64,000 nt of DNA from Lachnospiraceae bacterium (GCA_024403515.1 JAKSRS010000003.1:62001-126000); one strand, 5' to 3'. Positions 8,412 to 17,950 are shown, numbered from the stretch's first letter. Numbers and translations: made by a program. The notes: generated by a model from the sequence alone, not told the origin.

Positions 8412-9515
8412 ATGTTATTCCAAATTAACAGTATGTGGCAGATACTCGGCTGGGTACTTGTATTTGCCGGACTCATTGTTATGAATGAGATTGGACGACG
8501 TACAAAAGAAGGTGGAATCATTTGTTTCGTTATTATTCCTACTCTTTTGACAGTTTATTTCATTCTCGCACATGTAGGCTTATTTGGCGGGCCCGAAAAT
8601 CCTACAGTTGCTTACATGGACGGATGGTTCCATTACTTTAAACTTTATGCAGCAGACATCGGATGTGTAGGCTTCATGATGATTAAGTACAAATGGGGCA
8701 TTGGTAAGGAAAAATGGTTTGCATGGTTCCCCTGGGCAATCGTTGCAGCAAATATCCTTATCGCTGTAGTATCTGATATGGAATCAGCTATTGCAGCATT
8801 TAAAGTCACAGGTGATTTTGCAGGTGCATGGTGGGCATCCAATGAAGGTGTATTCATATATGGCGGATGGTGGAATATTATTAATGCCATTGCAGGTGTA
8901 ATTAATATCTTCTGTATGACAGGTGTTGTTAACTTATTTACTTCAAAGGACAAAAACAAAAGCGACATGCTTTGGCCCGATATGACTATCTGGTTCATCG
9001 TAGCATATGATTTATGGAACTTTGAGTATACATATAACAATCTTCCCACACATACATGGTACTGTGGTTTTGCACTGTTACTTGCTCCTACATTTGCAAA
9101 TGCACTTTGGAACAAGGGTGCGTGGATTCAGAATCGTGCCAATACATTGGCCCTTTGGTGCATGTTTGCACAGGTTGTTCCTACATTCCAGATTTCTAAG
9201 ACTTTCTCCGTTCTTCCTTCTGTATATGGTGGAGCAACTAAGGGATTTGCAGCAATCGATATGTATGATAAAGCTATTGAGCTTTACTCATCAGGACAGG
9301 GCAAGACAATCTTAGCAAATCAGGCGATGGAAGCCTTCGGTATCACAGCTAATCCGACAGCTCAGGGCGTCGTTGCAATGTTAGCAGTTTTTGCCAACGT
9401 AGTATGTATATCAGTTATCATAAAGCGCTCAATTGCTATGAAGAAAAATCCTTATTCAAACGATGTTTGGAAGGGAACAAGAGACTACGAAGAAGCTATG
9501 TCAAGAGCTGAATAA
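8412..9515 (+). CDS. Uncharacterised polytopic membrane protein (possibly DUF5692)
   Basis: The 367-aa protein has about nine hydrophobic segments and is unusually rich in tryptophan (WFAWFPWAIVAAN, GAWWASNEG, GGWWNIINA). ATG at 8412 follows a perfect GAGGAGG. I recall similar proteins under the name DUF5692, but this was not checked. No catalytic motif was recognised. It follows the MFS gene by 60 bases and ends before a strong bidirectional terminator, so it may share that transcript. Confidence 0.7.
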   Translation: MLFQINSMWQILGWVLVFAGLIVMNEIGRRTKEGGIICFVIIPTLLTVYFILAHVGLFGGPENPTVAYMDGWFHYFKLYAADIGCVGFMMIKYKWGIGKEKWFAWFPWAIVAANILIAVVSDMESAIAAFKVTGDFAGAWWASNEGVFIYGGWWNIINAIAGVINIFCMTGVVNLFTSKDKNKSDMLWPDMTIWFIVAYDLWNFEYTYNNLPTHTWYCGFALLLAPTFANALWNKGAWIQNRANTLALWCMFAQVVPTFQISKTFSVLPSVYGGATKGFAAIDMYDKAIELYSSGQGKTILANQAMEAFGITANPTAQGVVAMLAVFANVVCISVIIKRSIAMKKNPYSNDVWKGTRDYEEAMSRAE

Positions 9516-9530
9516 TTTAATATTTATAGA

Positions 9531-9567
9531 AAAAAACTCTCCTACATTATTGTAGGAGAGTTTTTTT
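9531..9567. terminator. Bidirectional intrinsic terminator
   Basis: A perfect stem (AAAACTCTCCTACA pairing with TGTAGGAGAGTTTT, loop TTAT) has A and T tracts on both sides. It lies between convergent genes and can serve both. Confidence 0.9.
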
Positions 9568-9589
9568 CAAAAGAAAGTATGCCCGGATA

Positions 9590-10285
9590 CTATATAAAAG
9601 AGCCGTCTCTCATTCTTAGTATTTTATTGGCATAAGAGGCAACATCGCTATCATGAGTAGCAAGGATAATAGTAATTCCTTTCTTATTTAATGATTTTAG
9701 TAGATTCATAACTTCTTTGCCCGTTGCTTCATCTAAAGCACCCGTTGGTTCATCAGCAAGAATTAAGGAAGGGTTATTTATTAAAGCTCTGGCAATAGCA
9801 ACTCTCTGTTTTTCTCCACCCGATAGTTCAAAAGGATAGTTCAAGGCTTTATCTGAAATATCTAATTTATTCAAAAGTGAAGAAACCCTTTCTTTGATTT
9901 CTTTTTTGGAAATGTGTCTGAATGAAAGGGGAAGAGCGATGTTATCATATACGGTCATGTCATCCACCAATGCGTAATGCTGGACTACGAAGCCGACTTC
10001 GGAATTTCTATAATCAGAAAGCGCCTTTTCATTTAAATTGTTAACCAGGATATCATTATAGTAAAAGTCACCCGCACTAGGTTTAAGTAGAGTACCAATA
10101 ACGTTAAGAAGAGTAGTTTTTCCACAACCGCTTTTGCCCATGATTGCAATAAAATCACCATTTTCGAGAGAAAGATTTATGTTATTAAGTGCTATCTTTT
10201 TGGAAGGTGATTCATCTGTATTCTTTCTTTTTCTCTTGATAATATTATACTCTACTGTTAGGTTATCTAATTGTATGTAGCTCAT
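9590..10285 (-). CDS. ABC transporter ATPase, LolD/MacB type
   Basis: The 231-aa ATPase has Walker A (GKSGCGKTT), a Q-loop, signature LSGGEKQR and Walker B LILADEPTGALD, in the arrangement of LolD/MacB/FtsE-like exporters. An insert near residues 15-30 (KRKRKNTDESPSKK) lengthens the first loop. It overlaps the upstream permease stop by 4 bases, so it is the last gene of a coupled three-gene operon. Such systems move lipoproteins, antimicrobial peptides or signals rather than importing solutes. The substrate is unknown. Confidence 0.85.
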   Translation of the reverse strand: MSYIQLDNLTVEYNIIKRKRKNTDESPSKKIALNNINLSLENGDFIAIMGKSGCGKTTLLNVIGTLLKPSAGDFYYNDILVNNLNEKALSDYRNSEVGFVVQHYALVDDMTVYDNIALPLSFRHISKKEIKERVSSLLNKLDISDKALNYPFELSGGEKQRVAIARALINNPSLILADEPTGALDEATGKEVMNLLKSLNKKGITIILATHDSDVASYANKILRMRDGSFI

Positions 10286-11454
10286 TCTTTTCCTCCAATC
10301 AGTAATGAAAGAGAATTTATTTTTAAGACACGATGGCAGGCCAAATATGAGATTGCAACTATCACCAGGTACATGAATTGAAGTTTAGCAATACAAATTA
10401 AAGAGCCTTTCGATAAACATATTACAATTATAGAAACTAAGTCGCATATAAGGCATAAGGATAATACAAAAGATAAAAGTATTTTTTGTATATCAGATAT
10501 GCTCCGTCCACACATTAAATATATTCCCCAAGTATAGGATTCTTTGTAAAGGATGCTTGTAAGCAAAAATCCAATAATTAAAGCTAAGCAAATTGAAAGT
10601 ATCCAGGTAACTTTGTTTATATAATCATAAACTTCGTCAGACATCCTTTCGTAGCGTTTAGACCACTCTTGATACCTATAAGTGTTATCCGTATCAACAA
10701 CCTTAAGGCTACCGATACCGACTTCGTTTTCAAGAAATCTGATTTCTTTTTCAACTTCGAAAAAAGATTTCTCACTGAAAATAAAACCGGAAAAAGATTT
10801 TTCCAGCAGATCACGACAGTCACGATTATTAGCAAGTTCGCCAAGAATCGGTATAAAGGAATAATTATCGCATGATATTTTTTCTTTTGAATACGGATCG
10901 GTATAATAACAATCTTTATCAACAAAGGCTACAATAGTGAAGGTTGTTTCTTCGTCAGTTAAAAAATCAAAGGTAGTAAACTCATCGCCCACAGAATACA
11001 TACTCTTATAATCACTTCCTAAAACGATAGAATAAGTCTTTTCAGCGTAGCTGGAAGAAAATCCAGTATTAAAATCAAAGTTTTCAGCGGTTATGCCATA
11101 ATGAGAAAAGAAATTATTGGTGACTAAAAGATTATCTGAGAAAAAAACATCATCATCTGTCTTTATAGGAAAAGAAGTTTGTGTTACATATTCCCATTTG
11201 TCATAAGTTGACAGACTATTGAATAAGTCAGTGTACTTGTCAAAAGAAAGTCCATTTTTTAGGTAAGCATTATAGCTTAAATCATATGAAGAGATATAAG
11301 TGTTATACATTCCACTAATTGGTCCCGCGTAACCATCTTCTTTACCTGGATTATCCAAAAGAACGAAAACAAATGAAAAAGCAGAGGTTAGTAGTAAAAG
11401 AAAAATATATAGAAACATATTCTTTCGTAGAAGTCTTTTAAGTTCTTTTATCAT
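10282..11454 (-). CDS. FtsX/MacB-like ABC permease (second subunit)
   Basis: This 390-aa protein has one N-terminal membrane segment, a large extracytoplasmic domain (about residues 35-270, rich in Asp, Tyr and Phe) and three C-terminal membrane segments, the MacB/FtsX topology. It overlaps the neighbouring genes by 4 bases on each side. Together with the 330-aa permease it would form a heterodimeric exporter around the ATPase. No substrate signal is visible. Confidence 0.7.
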   Translation of the reverse strand: MIKELKRLLRKNMFLYIFLLLLTSAFSFVFVLLDNPGKEDGYAGPISGMYNTYISSYDLSYNAYLKNGLSFDKYTDLFNSLSTYDKWEYVTQTSFPIKTDDDVFFSDNLLVTNNFFSHYGITAENFDFNTGFSSSYAEKTYSIVLGSDYKSMYSVGDEFTTFDFLTDEETTFTIVAFVDKDCYYTDPYSKEKISCDNYSFIPILGELANNRDCRDLLEKSFSGFIFSEKSFFEVEKEIRFLENEVGIGSLKVVDTDNTYRYQEWSKRYERMSDEVYDYINKVTWILSICLALIIGFLLTSILYKESYTWGIYLMCGRSISDIQKILLSFVLSLCLICDLVSIIVICLSKGSLICIAKLQFMYLVIVAISYLACHRVLKINSLSLLIGGKE

Positions 11455-12443
11455 CTGATTACCTCCGAAATATTATCCTTAGCATACCTATTTACGTAAA
11501 GTGGAACGAACAGGAAAAAGATGATTATTAAGAGCAGATAACCAAAATCCACGTTTACAAGATAGTTTTCAAATTTTATATAACAAAGTAAATTTGAAAA
11601 AGTTAAGGATATTGCAAAGTACAAGAGGAGCTTACGATAAAAATGTATAACGATATCTTTTTTATATATTCCGGTTAGTCGCTTCATTCCTATTTCTTTT
11701 TTGTGTAGCGATAACCAGTATGTAAGCGCAATTAGCAGACAGAAAAAAGTGCAAACTATAAGTAACACAAATATTTTGGTGTATCTGAAATTAGTAAAGA
11801 AGTTTTTACTATGAGATGCGCTTCCATACATGGAAAAAGAGCATTTTACTCCTATTGAATTGATATCATTTATAAATTTCATTCCATCCGTTTCTTGGAA
11901 ATAGTCCATGCTAACCGTAATATTGGAAAGTGGGGTAGTAATTGAAGAAAGATTAATATAAATATAATTATCAAGAAAGGTAGCTGCATCAATACCCATA
12001 ATCCCAATAACCTTGTATTCAACATCATTTATATTAATGAAAGAAGAATTACCGCGTTTATATATATGATTCTGATAATTCTTTCCTATAACTGCAAGCG
12101 GCTTGGTGCTACTGATATCTGATTTTCTAAAAAAGCGGCCTGAAATAAGCGGCATATCAACGAAATAATCATTGTAATAAAGCTCAACAACACTAAAGGA
12201 ACCCATATCCATCATGGAATTAAATGCTACGGGAACAGGTACTTTGTTAACGATATCAATTATTTGAGAGCTGCTTATTTGTCCTTCGATGTAGCTGGCA
12301 GTCGTTTCTTTGCCAAAAAGAAGACCATTGTCGTTTTCAAGAACACGACAGACAGATAGATGGTAAATCATTATTACCAATAAAACAGGCAAGATTGTAA
12401 GTAAGCACAGAAGTAGGCCTGATGCTATGCGTTTGGTATTCAT
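11451..12443 (-). CDS. FtsX/MacB-like ABC permease (first subunit)
   Basis: This 330-aa protein has an N-terminal membrane segment, a periplasm-type domain, and three membrane segments at the C-terminus (about residues 225-320). A MacB-like stretch includes VIGKNYQNHIY and YKVIGIMGID. ATG at 12443 follows CTGGAGGAAGC, a good ribosome binding site. It is the first gene of the ABC operon and divergent from the hybrid histidine kinase at 12687. Confidence 0.7.
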   Translation of the reverse strand: MNTKRIASGLLLCLLTILPVLLVIMIYHLSVCRVLENDNGLLFGKETTASYIEGQISSSQIIDIVNKVPVPVAFNSMMDMGSFSVVELYYNDYFVDMPLISGRFFRKSDISSTKPLAVIGKNYQNHIYKRGNSSFININDVEYKVIGIMGIDAATFLDNYIYINLSSITTPLSNITVSMDYFQETDGMKFINDINSIGVKCSFSMYGSASHSKNFFTNFRYTKIFVLLIVCTFFCLLIALTYWLSLHKKEIGMKRLTGIYKKDIVIHFYRKLLLYFAISLTFSNLLCYIKFENYLVNVDFGYLLLIIIFFLFVPLYVNRYAKDNISEVIR

Positions 12444-12487
12444 GCTTCCTCCAGTTTGTGGGTGGATAAATCGGGGGTTATGTTTGT

Positions 12488-12516
12488 AGTATATAGTTAA
12501 AATAGCACAGAAACAA
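12488..12516 (-). promoter_or_regulatory. Promoter for the FtsX/MacB-type ABC operon
   Basis: On the minus strand TTGTTT (12516-12511) and TATACT (12493-12488) are 17 bases apart, about 45 bases before the ATG. The remaining intergenic DNA up to 12686 is very AT-rich and holds a 7-bp inverted repeat, CATAATA/TATTATG (12582-12588 and 12593-12599), possibly a regulator site. Confidence 0.45.
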
Positions 12517-12686
12517 GTGATAATTATTCAAATAAACAAAATATAATATTAAGATTTGATGATATATGTGGGTGGTAAGGTCATAATAAGACTATTATGC
12601 ATGTTAATTCCCGTAATATTCTAATATGATATATTCCTCATACAATGATATTACTATGCAGTCGTATGGAAATAGAGGAATAGAAA

Positions 12687-14921
12687 ATGTTACTTCCACT
12701 TCAGTTGATTATCTTTATCATATTTATAGTGAACGCAACAATAGCCGGATCATTTGCGGTTAAATTTGGTATGGAAAAAAAGCCAAAGCTTAAAACAAAT
12801 TATCTGGTTATATTCATTTACGTATCCAGCATCATCTGGAGCCTTGGCATGGGACTTATGTCTTTACAAAGCAGTCATAAGGGAATGTATCTTTGGAGAA
12901 CTTTCGGTATCTTCGGAACATTTATGTTTATGATGTCTGTGCAGAAGATTCTCTGCGTTATTTCTGAACTAGAGACCAAAAAACAGATTATATTAAATGG
13001 TATATCTTATGCCGGATTATTGGTATTTATTCTTTATATTCAGCCGGGTCAGACAATATTCGTACAAACCAATATAGGTGTTTCTTTTTACTTTAAGCCC
13101 GGAATAGTCAATATTTTATATTCAATTTATTTCTTCATTGTGTCATTTAATATTCTTATGGTCACAATCCATATGCTTAGAAACCATAAGTTATTAAGAG
13201 TAAGAACAATTGCCAAAAGATTCCTTATAGTTGAAGTATTAATTTTCATGGGAGCAATTGCAGACATGGTTGTTCCATCTATGGGAATGGTTGCTTTTCC
13301 CGGTAGTGCAATTACCCACTTCTGGGGTGTATTTGTTTTCTGGTTTGCTATCCATGGAATGTACAAATCTCAGATTACTATAGCTAACATGTCGGAGTAC
13401 ATATATTATTCACTAGGTATTCCTCTTATAGTTTTTGATGCCAATAAAAAAATTCGTATCTTAAATGATGCATCCAATGTATTTTTTGATATTGCATCCT
13501 GGGACGTGGAGCATCAAAGCTATTACATCAGTGATCTTTTCAATGTCGGAAGAGAAGTGTTTGAATTTGACGAAAGAAACACATACAGAGAAGTTATATG
13601 TAACCAAAATGAAGCTAACTGCGGTATTTCAATAAGTAAGATTCAGGACTCTTACGGTGATGTAATTGGATACATAGTTATTGTAAATGACTTAACAGAG
13701 CATCATCTTGCAATGAAGAGACTTGAGCAGGCCAAACTTGAAGCCGATGCTGCGAATATGTCCAAGAGTGTATTCCTGGCAAACATGTCGCATGAAATCA
13801 GAACACCTATGAACGCCATCATAGGATTTGCAGATCTTGCTTTAAAGGACAATATCGACGAAACAGCCAAGGAATATATATCTGATATGAAGAGATCGGG
13901 TGACACCCTTCTTTCTATCATTAACGATATTTTGAACATTTCAAAAATTGAACTTGGTAAGCATGAACTTACCTGCGCGAATTATAAGCCAGCATCAATA
14001 TTTAACGATGTTTCAATCATTATTGGAATTCAGGCAAAAGAAAAGAATCTTTCTTTTGACATGAATATTGCTAAGGATTTTCCTGACGAATTATATGGAG
14101 ATAAGGATAAGATAAGAGAAATCCTTATAAACCTTCTTAATAACAGCGTCAAGTACACTAAGGCAGGCGGTCTTAAATTGGAAGTAGAGTGCGAACCTTT
14201 GGAAAACGGAATGTCTATGGTTACCTATTGCGTATCTGATACCGGAATAGGTATTAAGCCAGAAGATATAGATGCTATTTTTGAGAAGTTCAAAAGAATG
14301 GATGCCAAGATTAATAGTGAAACCGAGGGAACAGGTCTTGGTCTTTCAATTACGAAGGGTCTTATCGAAATGATGGGAGGTACCATTAAAGTTGAAAGTA
14401 CCTATGGAATTGGATCCAAGTTTACGGTTAAGCTTCCTCAGAAGGTAATAAATCAGGCACCTATTCAGAAGGAAGAAATTAGCAGCACAACTCAGACTGC
14501 AAATAAGAAACTTCACTTTAGCAATGTCAAATTCCTTGCTGTAGACGATAACAAAGTTAATCTTAAAGTAATCGGAAAGATTATGGAAAGATATGAAATA
14601 GCTTACGACATTGCTGATTCCGGTAAGGAAGCAATCGATTTATGTAAGGCAAATGCATATGATGTCGTTCTCATGGATCAGATGATGCCTGTAATGGATG
14701 GTGTTGAGGCAATGCAGCATATAAGACTTTTGGAAGGATATGAAAAGGGATCTGACCAGAAGATTGTTGCATTAACTGCTAATGTTGTCGAAGGCGTGAA
14801 GGAAGAACTTATGAAGGACGGCTTTGACGATTTCATCGGTAAGCCTATAAACCTTACTATGTTTGAAAACGCTATGGTAAGAGTACTAGATGAGTCCAAA
14901 TATTATTTTACAGAAGAGTAA
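12687..14921 (+). CDS. Hybrid sensor histidine kinase with 7TM sensor, PAS-like and receiver domains
   Basis: The 744-aa protein has about seven N-terminal membrane segments (residues 1-235, HisKA_7TM type), a PAS-like domain (about 240-345), HisKA with MSHEIRTPMNAIIGF (phospho-acceptor His369), HATPase_c with N-box NLLNNSVKYT, DTGIGI and GTGLGLSI, and a C-terminal receiver with VLMDQMMPVMDG (Asp664). It phosphorylates itself and its own receiver. No DNA-binding domain or separate response regulator is nearby, so the output partner lies elsewhere. It is divergent from the ABC exporter operon and convergent with the TrpXYZ-like operon. Confidence 0.9.
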   Translation: MLLPLQLIIFIIFIVNATIAGSFAVKFGMEKKPKLKTNYLVIFIYVSSIIWSLGMGLMSLQSSHKGMYLWRTFGIFGTFMFMMSVQKILCVISELETKKQIILNGISYAGLLVFILYIQPGQTIFVQTNIGVSFYFKPGIVNILYSIYFFIVSFNILMVTIHMLRNHKLLRVRTIAKRFLIVEVLIFMGAIADMVVPSMGMVAFPGSAITHFWGVFVFWFAIHGMYKSQITIANMSEYIYYSLGIPLIVFDANKKIRILNDASNVFFDIASWDVEHQSYYISDLFNVGREVFEFDERNTYREVICNQNEANCGISISKIQDSYGDVIGYIVIVNDLTEHHLAMKRLEQAKLEADAANMSKSVFLANMSHEIRTPMNAIIGFADLALKDNIDETAKEYISDMKRSGDTLLSIINDILNISKIELGKHELTCANYKPASIFNDVSIIIGIQAKEKNLSFDMNIAKDFPDELYGDKDKIREILINLLNNSVKYTKAGGLKLEVECEPLENGMSMVTYCVSDTGIGIKPEDIDAIFEKFKRMDAKINSETEGTGLGLSITKGLIEMMGGTIKVESTYGIGSKFTVKLPQKVINQAPIQKEEISSTTQTANKKLHFSNVKFLAVDDNKVNLKVIGKIMERYEIAYDIADSGKEAIDLCKANAYDVVLMDQMMPVMDGVEAMQHIRLLEGYEKGSDQKIVALTANVVEGVKEELMKDGFDDFIGKPINLTMFENAMVRVLDESKYYFTEE

Positions 14922-14952
14922 AGTAAGTCCATAAAATAATTAAAAACAAAAC

Positions 14953-15027
14953 AGGCCGAGGAGTATGATATGTATCTTCCTTACAGGATTAACCGGTAAG
15001 GAGGGAACAAATCACAATCCTCGGCCT
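14953..15027. ncRNA. Long nested hairpin between convergent genes (terminator or structured RNA)
   Basis: A 10-bp GC-rich outer stem (AGGCCGAGGA 14953-14962 with TCCTCGGCCT 15018-15027) encloses a second stem (CTTCCTTAC 14976-14984 with GTAAGGAGG 14996-15004, one G-U pair) capped by an 11-base loop. Between them UGAU/AUCA and UGU/ACA can also pair, giving one long imperfect hairpin of 75 bases. Downstream runs are T-rich on the plus strand and moderately so on the minus strand. It could end both transcripts, but it is much more elaborate than the other terminators here. The type is a tentative choice. Confidence 0.45.
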
Positions 15028-15033
15028 TCATTT

Positions 15034-15831
15034 TTATTTTGCAAGAATCATTCTGTCATTATTAAGTTCTTCACCGCTTGCAATTGCAAAACGATTAAGT
15101 AAGTCTTCAACTGTAAGTTTCTTCTTTTCCTCACCTTTGATATCAAGAATGATACGACCGCTATCCATCATGATAAGGCGATTTCCGTGAGCGATGGCAT
15201 CTTTCATATTGTGAGTAATCATAAGGGTTGTAAGATTATCCTTACCAACGATTTCATCGGTCTTGGCAAGAACTTTGGCAGCAGTCTTGGGATCAAGAGC
15301 TGCTGTATGTTCATCAAGCAAAAGAACCTCAGGCTTTTGTAATGAAGCCATAAGAAGTGTTAGTGCCTGACGCTGACCACCTGAAAGAAGACCAACCTTA
15401 GATGTAAGTCTGTCTTCAAGTCCTAAATCGAGAGTCTTTAAAAGTTCCTTGTAAGATTCACGTTCTTTGGCTGTGATTCCTGATGAAAGCATACGAGCCT
15501 TTCCACGTCTTGCCGCGATAGCAAGGTTTTCATCGATTCTCATGTTGGCTGCTGTACCAAGCATAGGATCCTGGAAAACACGGCCGAGGAACTTAGCACG
15601 TTTATGCTCAGGCATTTTTGTAACATCAATTCCGTTAATGGAAATGTTTCCTTCATCAACATACCAGGTACCGGCAATGGCATTTAATAGTGTTGACTTT
15701 CCGGCACCGTTACCACCAATGACTGTACAGAAATCACCGGGTTCAAGATGAAGTGAAAGCCCGTTTAGGGCTGTTTTTTCATTTATTGTTCCTGCATTGA
15801 AGGTCTTGTAGATGTTTTCAACTTTTAACAT
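15034..15831 (-). CDS. ABC importer ATPase, TrpZ-like
   Basis: The 265-aa ATPase has Walker A GGNGAGKST, signature LLSGGQRQALTLLMAS and Walker B VLLLDEHTAALD. The histidine in DEHTAALD is characteristic of the ATPases that pair with PF04392-type binding proteins. It is the last gene of the operon binding protein-permease-ATPase and starts 1 base after the permease stop. It powers uptake of the solute bound by the lipoprotein at 16865-17824. Confidence 0.85.
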   Translation of the reverse strand: MLKVENIYKTFNAGTINEKTALNGLSLHLEPGDFCTVIGGNGAGKSTLLNAIAGTWYVDEGNISINGIDVTKMPEHKRAKFLGRVFQDPMLGTAANMRIDENLAIAARRGKARMLSSGITAKERESYKELLKTLDLGLEDRLTSKVGLLSGGQRQALTLLMASLQKPEVLLLDEHTAALDPKTAAKVLAKTDEIVGKDNLTTLMITHNMKDAIAHGNRLIMMDSGRIILDIKGEEKKKLTVEDLLNRFAIASGEELNNDRMILAK

Positions 15832-15832
15832 A

Positions 15833-16756
15833 TTATTTGTCCTCCTTTGCAGTCTGTTTCTTCTTGGGGAAGTACTCTTTCTTTACGTAAGGAATGGCAA
15901 GGAAGATTGCAACTACGATAGCTGAAAGAAGCTTTAAAAGGTCTGTATCAAATCCAAGCCAGATCACAACCTGAAGTACTGCGTAGTAAATCACACCACC
16001 AAGGGCAACTGCTACAAGTTTCAAAGCGAAATTGTGGAAGAGCTTTCCAAATACAACTTCACCAATAATAACTGCAGCAAGACCGATAACGATGGCACCA
16101 CGACCCATATTGATATCGCAAAAGCCCTGATACTGAGAAAGAAGGGCACTTGCAAAAGCAACGATACCGTTTGAAATCATTAAACCAAGAACAATATTTA
16201 CTTTGGTGTTGATACCCTGCGCGCGGCTCATGTTTGGATTGCAACCAGTTGCACGAAGAGCACAACCAAGTTCAGTTCCAAAGAACCAGTAAAGAATTGC
16301 AACTAAAATCAGAATGCAGATAGCGACGATTAAAATAGTGTTCTTATAAAAAGGAACATTCTTTACATATAAAAGGGAAACCATAAGATTATATTTCTGG
16401 TTGTTAATAGGAACGTTGGCCTTACCCATAATCTTTAAGTTTACAGAGTAAAGACCCAACTGAGTAAGAATACCTGCAAGAATTGCGGGGATTCCCATAA
16501 GAGTATGTAAGATACCCGTTGCAAGACCGGCAATCATACCAACTATTACAGCAACAATAAGTGCTAACCACATGGGGGCGCCGGACATAAGCATCATGAT
16601 GCATACAGCACCACCGGTACACATTGTTCCGTCAACAGATAAATCGGCAACATCCAAAACCTTATAGGTGATGTAAACACCTATAGCCATTATTCCCCAT
16701 ATTAATCCTTGCGCAATTGCACCCGGCATCGCGTTAAAAAGTGTCAATAGACTCAA
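15833..16756 (-). CDS. ABC importer permease, TrpY-like (BPD_transp_2)
   Basis: The start is TTG at 16756: AAGGAGGG lies 6 bases upstream, while the longer frame from 16804 has no ribosome binding site and a charged, odd N-terminus. The 307-aa product has about eight hydrophobic segments and the conserved YKVLDVADLSVDGT and SRAQGINTKV regions of the LivH/RbsC-like permeases found with PF04392 binding proteins. It forms the channel with the ATPase downstream. Confidence 0.85.
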   Translation of the reverse strand: MSLLTLFNAMPGAIAQGLIWGIMAIGVYITYKVLDVADLSVDGTMCTGGAVCIMMLMSGAPMWLALIVAVIVGMIAGLATGILHTLMGIPAILAGILTQLGLYSVNLKIMGKANVPINNQKYNLMVSLLYVKNVPFYKNTILIVAICILILVAILYWFFGTELGCALRATGCNPNMSRAQGINTKVNIVLGLMISNGIVAFASALLSQYQGFCDINMGRGAIVIGLAAVIIGEVVFGKLFHNFALKLVAVALGGVIYYAVLQVVIWLGFDTDLLKLLSAIVVAIFLAIPYVKKEYFPKKKQTAKEDK

Positions 16757-16783
16757 GAAAAACCCTCCTTTTATAAACCGTGA

Positions 16784-16811
16784 AAACCGAGTGCATAAAA
16801 ACACTCGGTTT
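16784..16811 (-). other. Intergenic hairpin between binding-protein and permease genes
   Basis: A 10-bp perfect stem (AAACCGAGTG 16784-16793 with CACTCGGTTT 16802-16811) has an 8-base loop and no following T-run. In binding-protein operons such hairpins often protect the upstream mRNA end and raise binding-protein levels over permease levels. That role is inferred. Confidence 0.6.
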
Positions 16812-16864
16812 CAGTATTAGTTTATTCGATTATAGCTTATTTAATATTCGATTGCTACGAATAA

Positions 16865-17824
16865 TTACTCGATTACAACATAATCTGCAGGAACAGTAAT
16901 ATTTAATGCATCACAGATTTCCTTGTTGTACTTCTTTGTTACGTTAGGAGCGTACTGTACGGGCATTTCTTCAACCTTCTTACCTTCTAAGAGGATCTGA
17001 GCTGCCATTAAACCAGTAGCATATCCAAGATCATAGTAGCTGATTGAAAGTGTAGCAACACCACATCCTGAGCAGATACCTTCTTCACCGGCTATGATAG
17101 GAACACCGGCGGGACGGCAGATGCTGTCGATGATTTCTGTGTTAGAAGCTGCTGCGTTATCTGTAGGAACATAAAGAACATCACAGTTATCAGCTGCATT
17201 CTGTGTTACTGTAGCTACGTCGTTTGTATCAACGAAACTAAAGAAGTTAACTGTAAGACCCTTAGCTTCAAGTTCAGCCTTGATAACATCTGCCTGATAC
17301 TGTGAGTTTGCTTCAGCTGAGCAGTAGATGATACCAATGTTCTTAGCGTCGGGGAATAATTCTACAAGCATGTTAGCCTGCTCTGCTAAAGGAGCAAGGT
17401 CTGATGTACCTGAAATGTTACGTCCTGTAAGACCATTCCAGTTATCAATATCAAGAGCTGTAGCATAGTCTGTTACAGAAGTACCAAGTACAGGAATTGT
17501 TGTTGTTCCTGCAGCGGCAGCCTGTAAAGGAGCTGTTGCGTTAGCCATGATTAAATCAACATTTGCAGATACGAAAGAGTTAACGATTGTTGAACATGTA
17601 GCTGAGTCACCCTGAGCATTCTGTTCATCAAATTTAACCTTGTCAGCACCAACTTTTTCAGTAAGGGCATCTTTAAATCCCTGTGTAGCTGCGTCAAGAG
17701 CAACGTGCTGAACTAACTGACAAATACCTACGTTGTAAACCTTTTCTTTCTGGGCGCCACATCCGGCAAGTAAACCAACAGAAAGAGCTGCAGTCATAAG
17801 AACTGCTACAATTTTCTTTTTCAT
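16865..17824 (-). CDS. ABC substrate-binding lipoprotein, TrpX-like (PF04392)
   Basis: The 319-aa protein starts with a signal peptide ending in the lipobox LLAGC (Cys22 lipidated). The mature part has the two-lobed architecture of ABC_sub_bind proteins, with NVGICQLVQHVALDAATQGF at the start and NIGIIYCSAEANSQYQ in the middle. It is the first gene of the operon with permease and ATPase. In streptococci, homologues take up tryptophan or tyrosine. No T-box leader was found upstream (17825-17950), so amino acid specificity is a family guess. Confidence 0.85.
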   Translation of the reverse strand: MKKKIVAVLMTAALSVGLLAGCGAQKEKVYNVGICQLVQHVALDAATQGFKDALTEKVGADKVKFDEQNAQGDSATCSTIVNSFVSANVDLIMANATAPLQAAAAGTTTIPVLGTSVTDYATALDIDNWNGLTGRNISGTSDLAPLAEQANMLVELFPDAKNIGIIYCSAEANSQYQADVIKAELEAKGLTVNFFSFVDTNDVATVTQNAADNCDVLYVPTDNAAASNTEIIDSICRPAGVPIIAGEEGICSGCGVATLSISYYDLGYATGLMAAQILLEGKKVEEMPVQYAPNVTKKYNKEICDALNITVPADYVVIE

Positions 17825-17950
17825 AATCTAATCCTCCACGATACTGCACTTTATTGCTTGAAAGCGTTAGTGCATCAAATCTATTTTGTAATTTAGATTA
17901 TTATTCATCTATTGTCAATAGTTATTGATAAAATAGGTCTGCTTACGCAC

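Noticed and set aside
8645-9115. Minus-strand open frame of 156 codons
   Set aside because: It is antisense to the Trp-rich membrane protein and has no ribosome binding site.
17825-17950. T-box or other amino acid leader before the TrpX-like gene
   Set aside because: No T-box consensus, specifier stem or terminator/antiterminator pair was found in this short AT-rich region.
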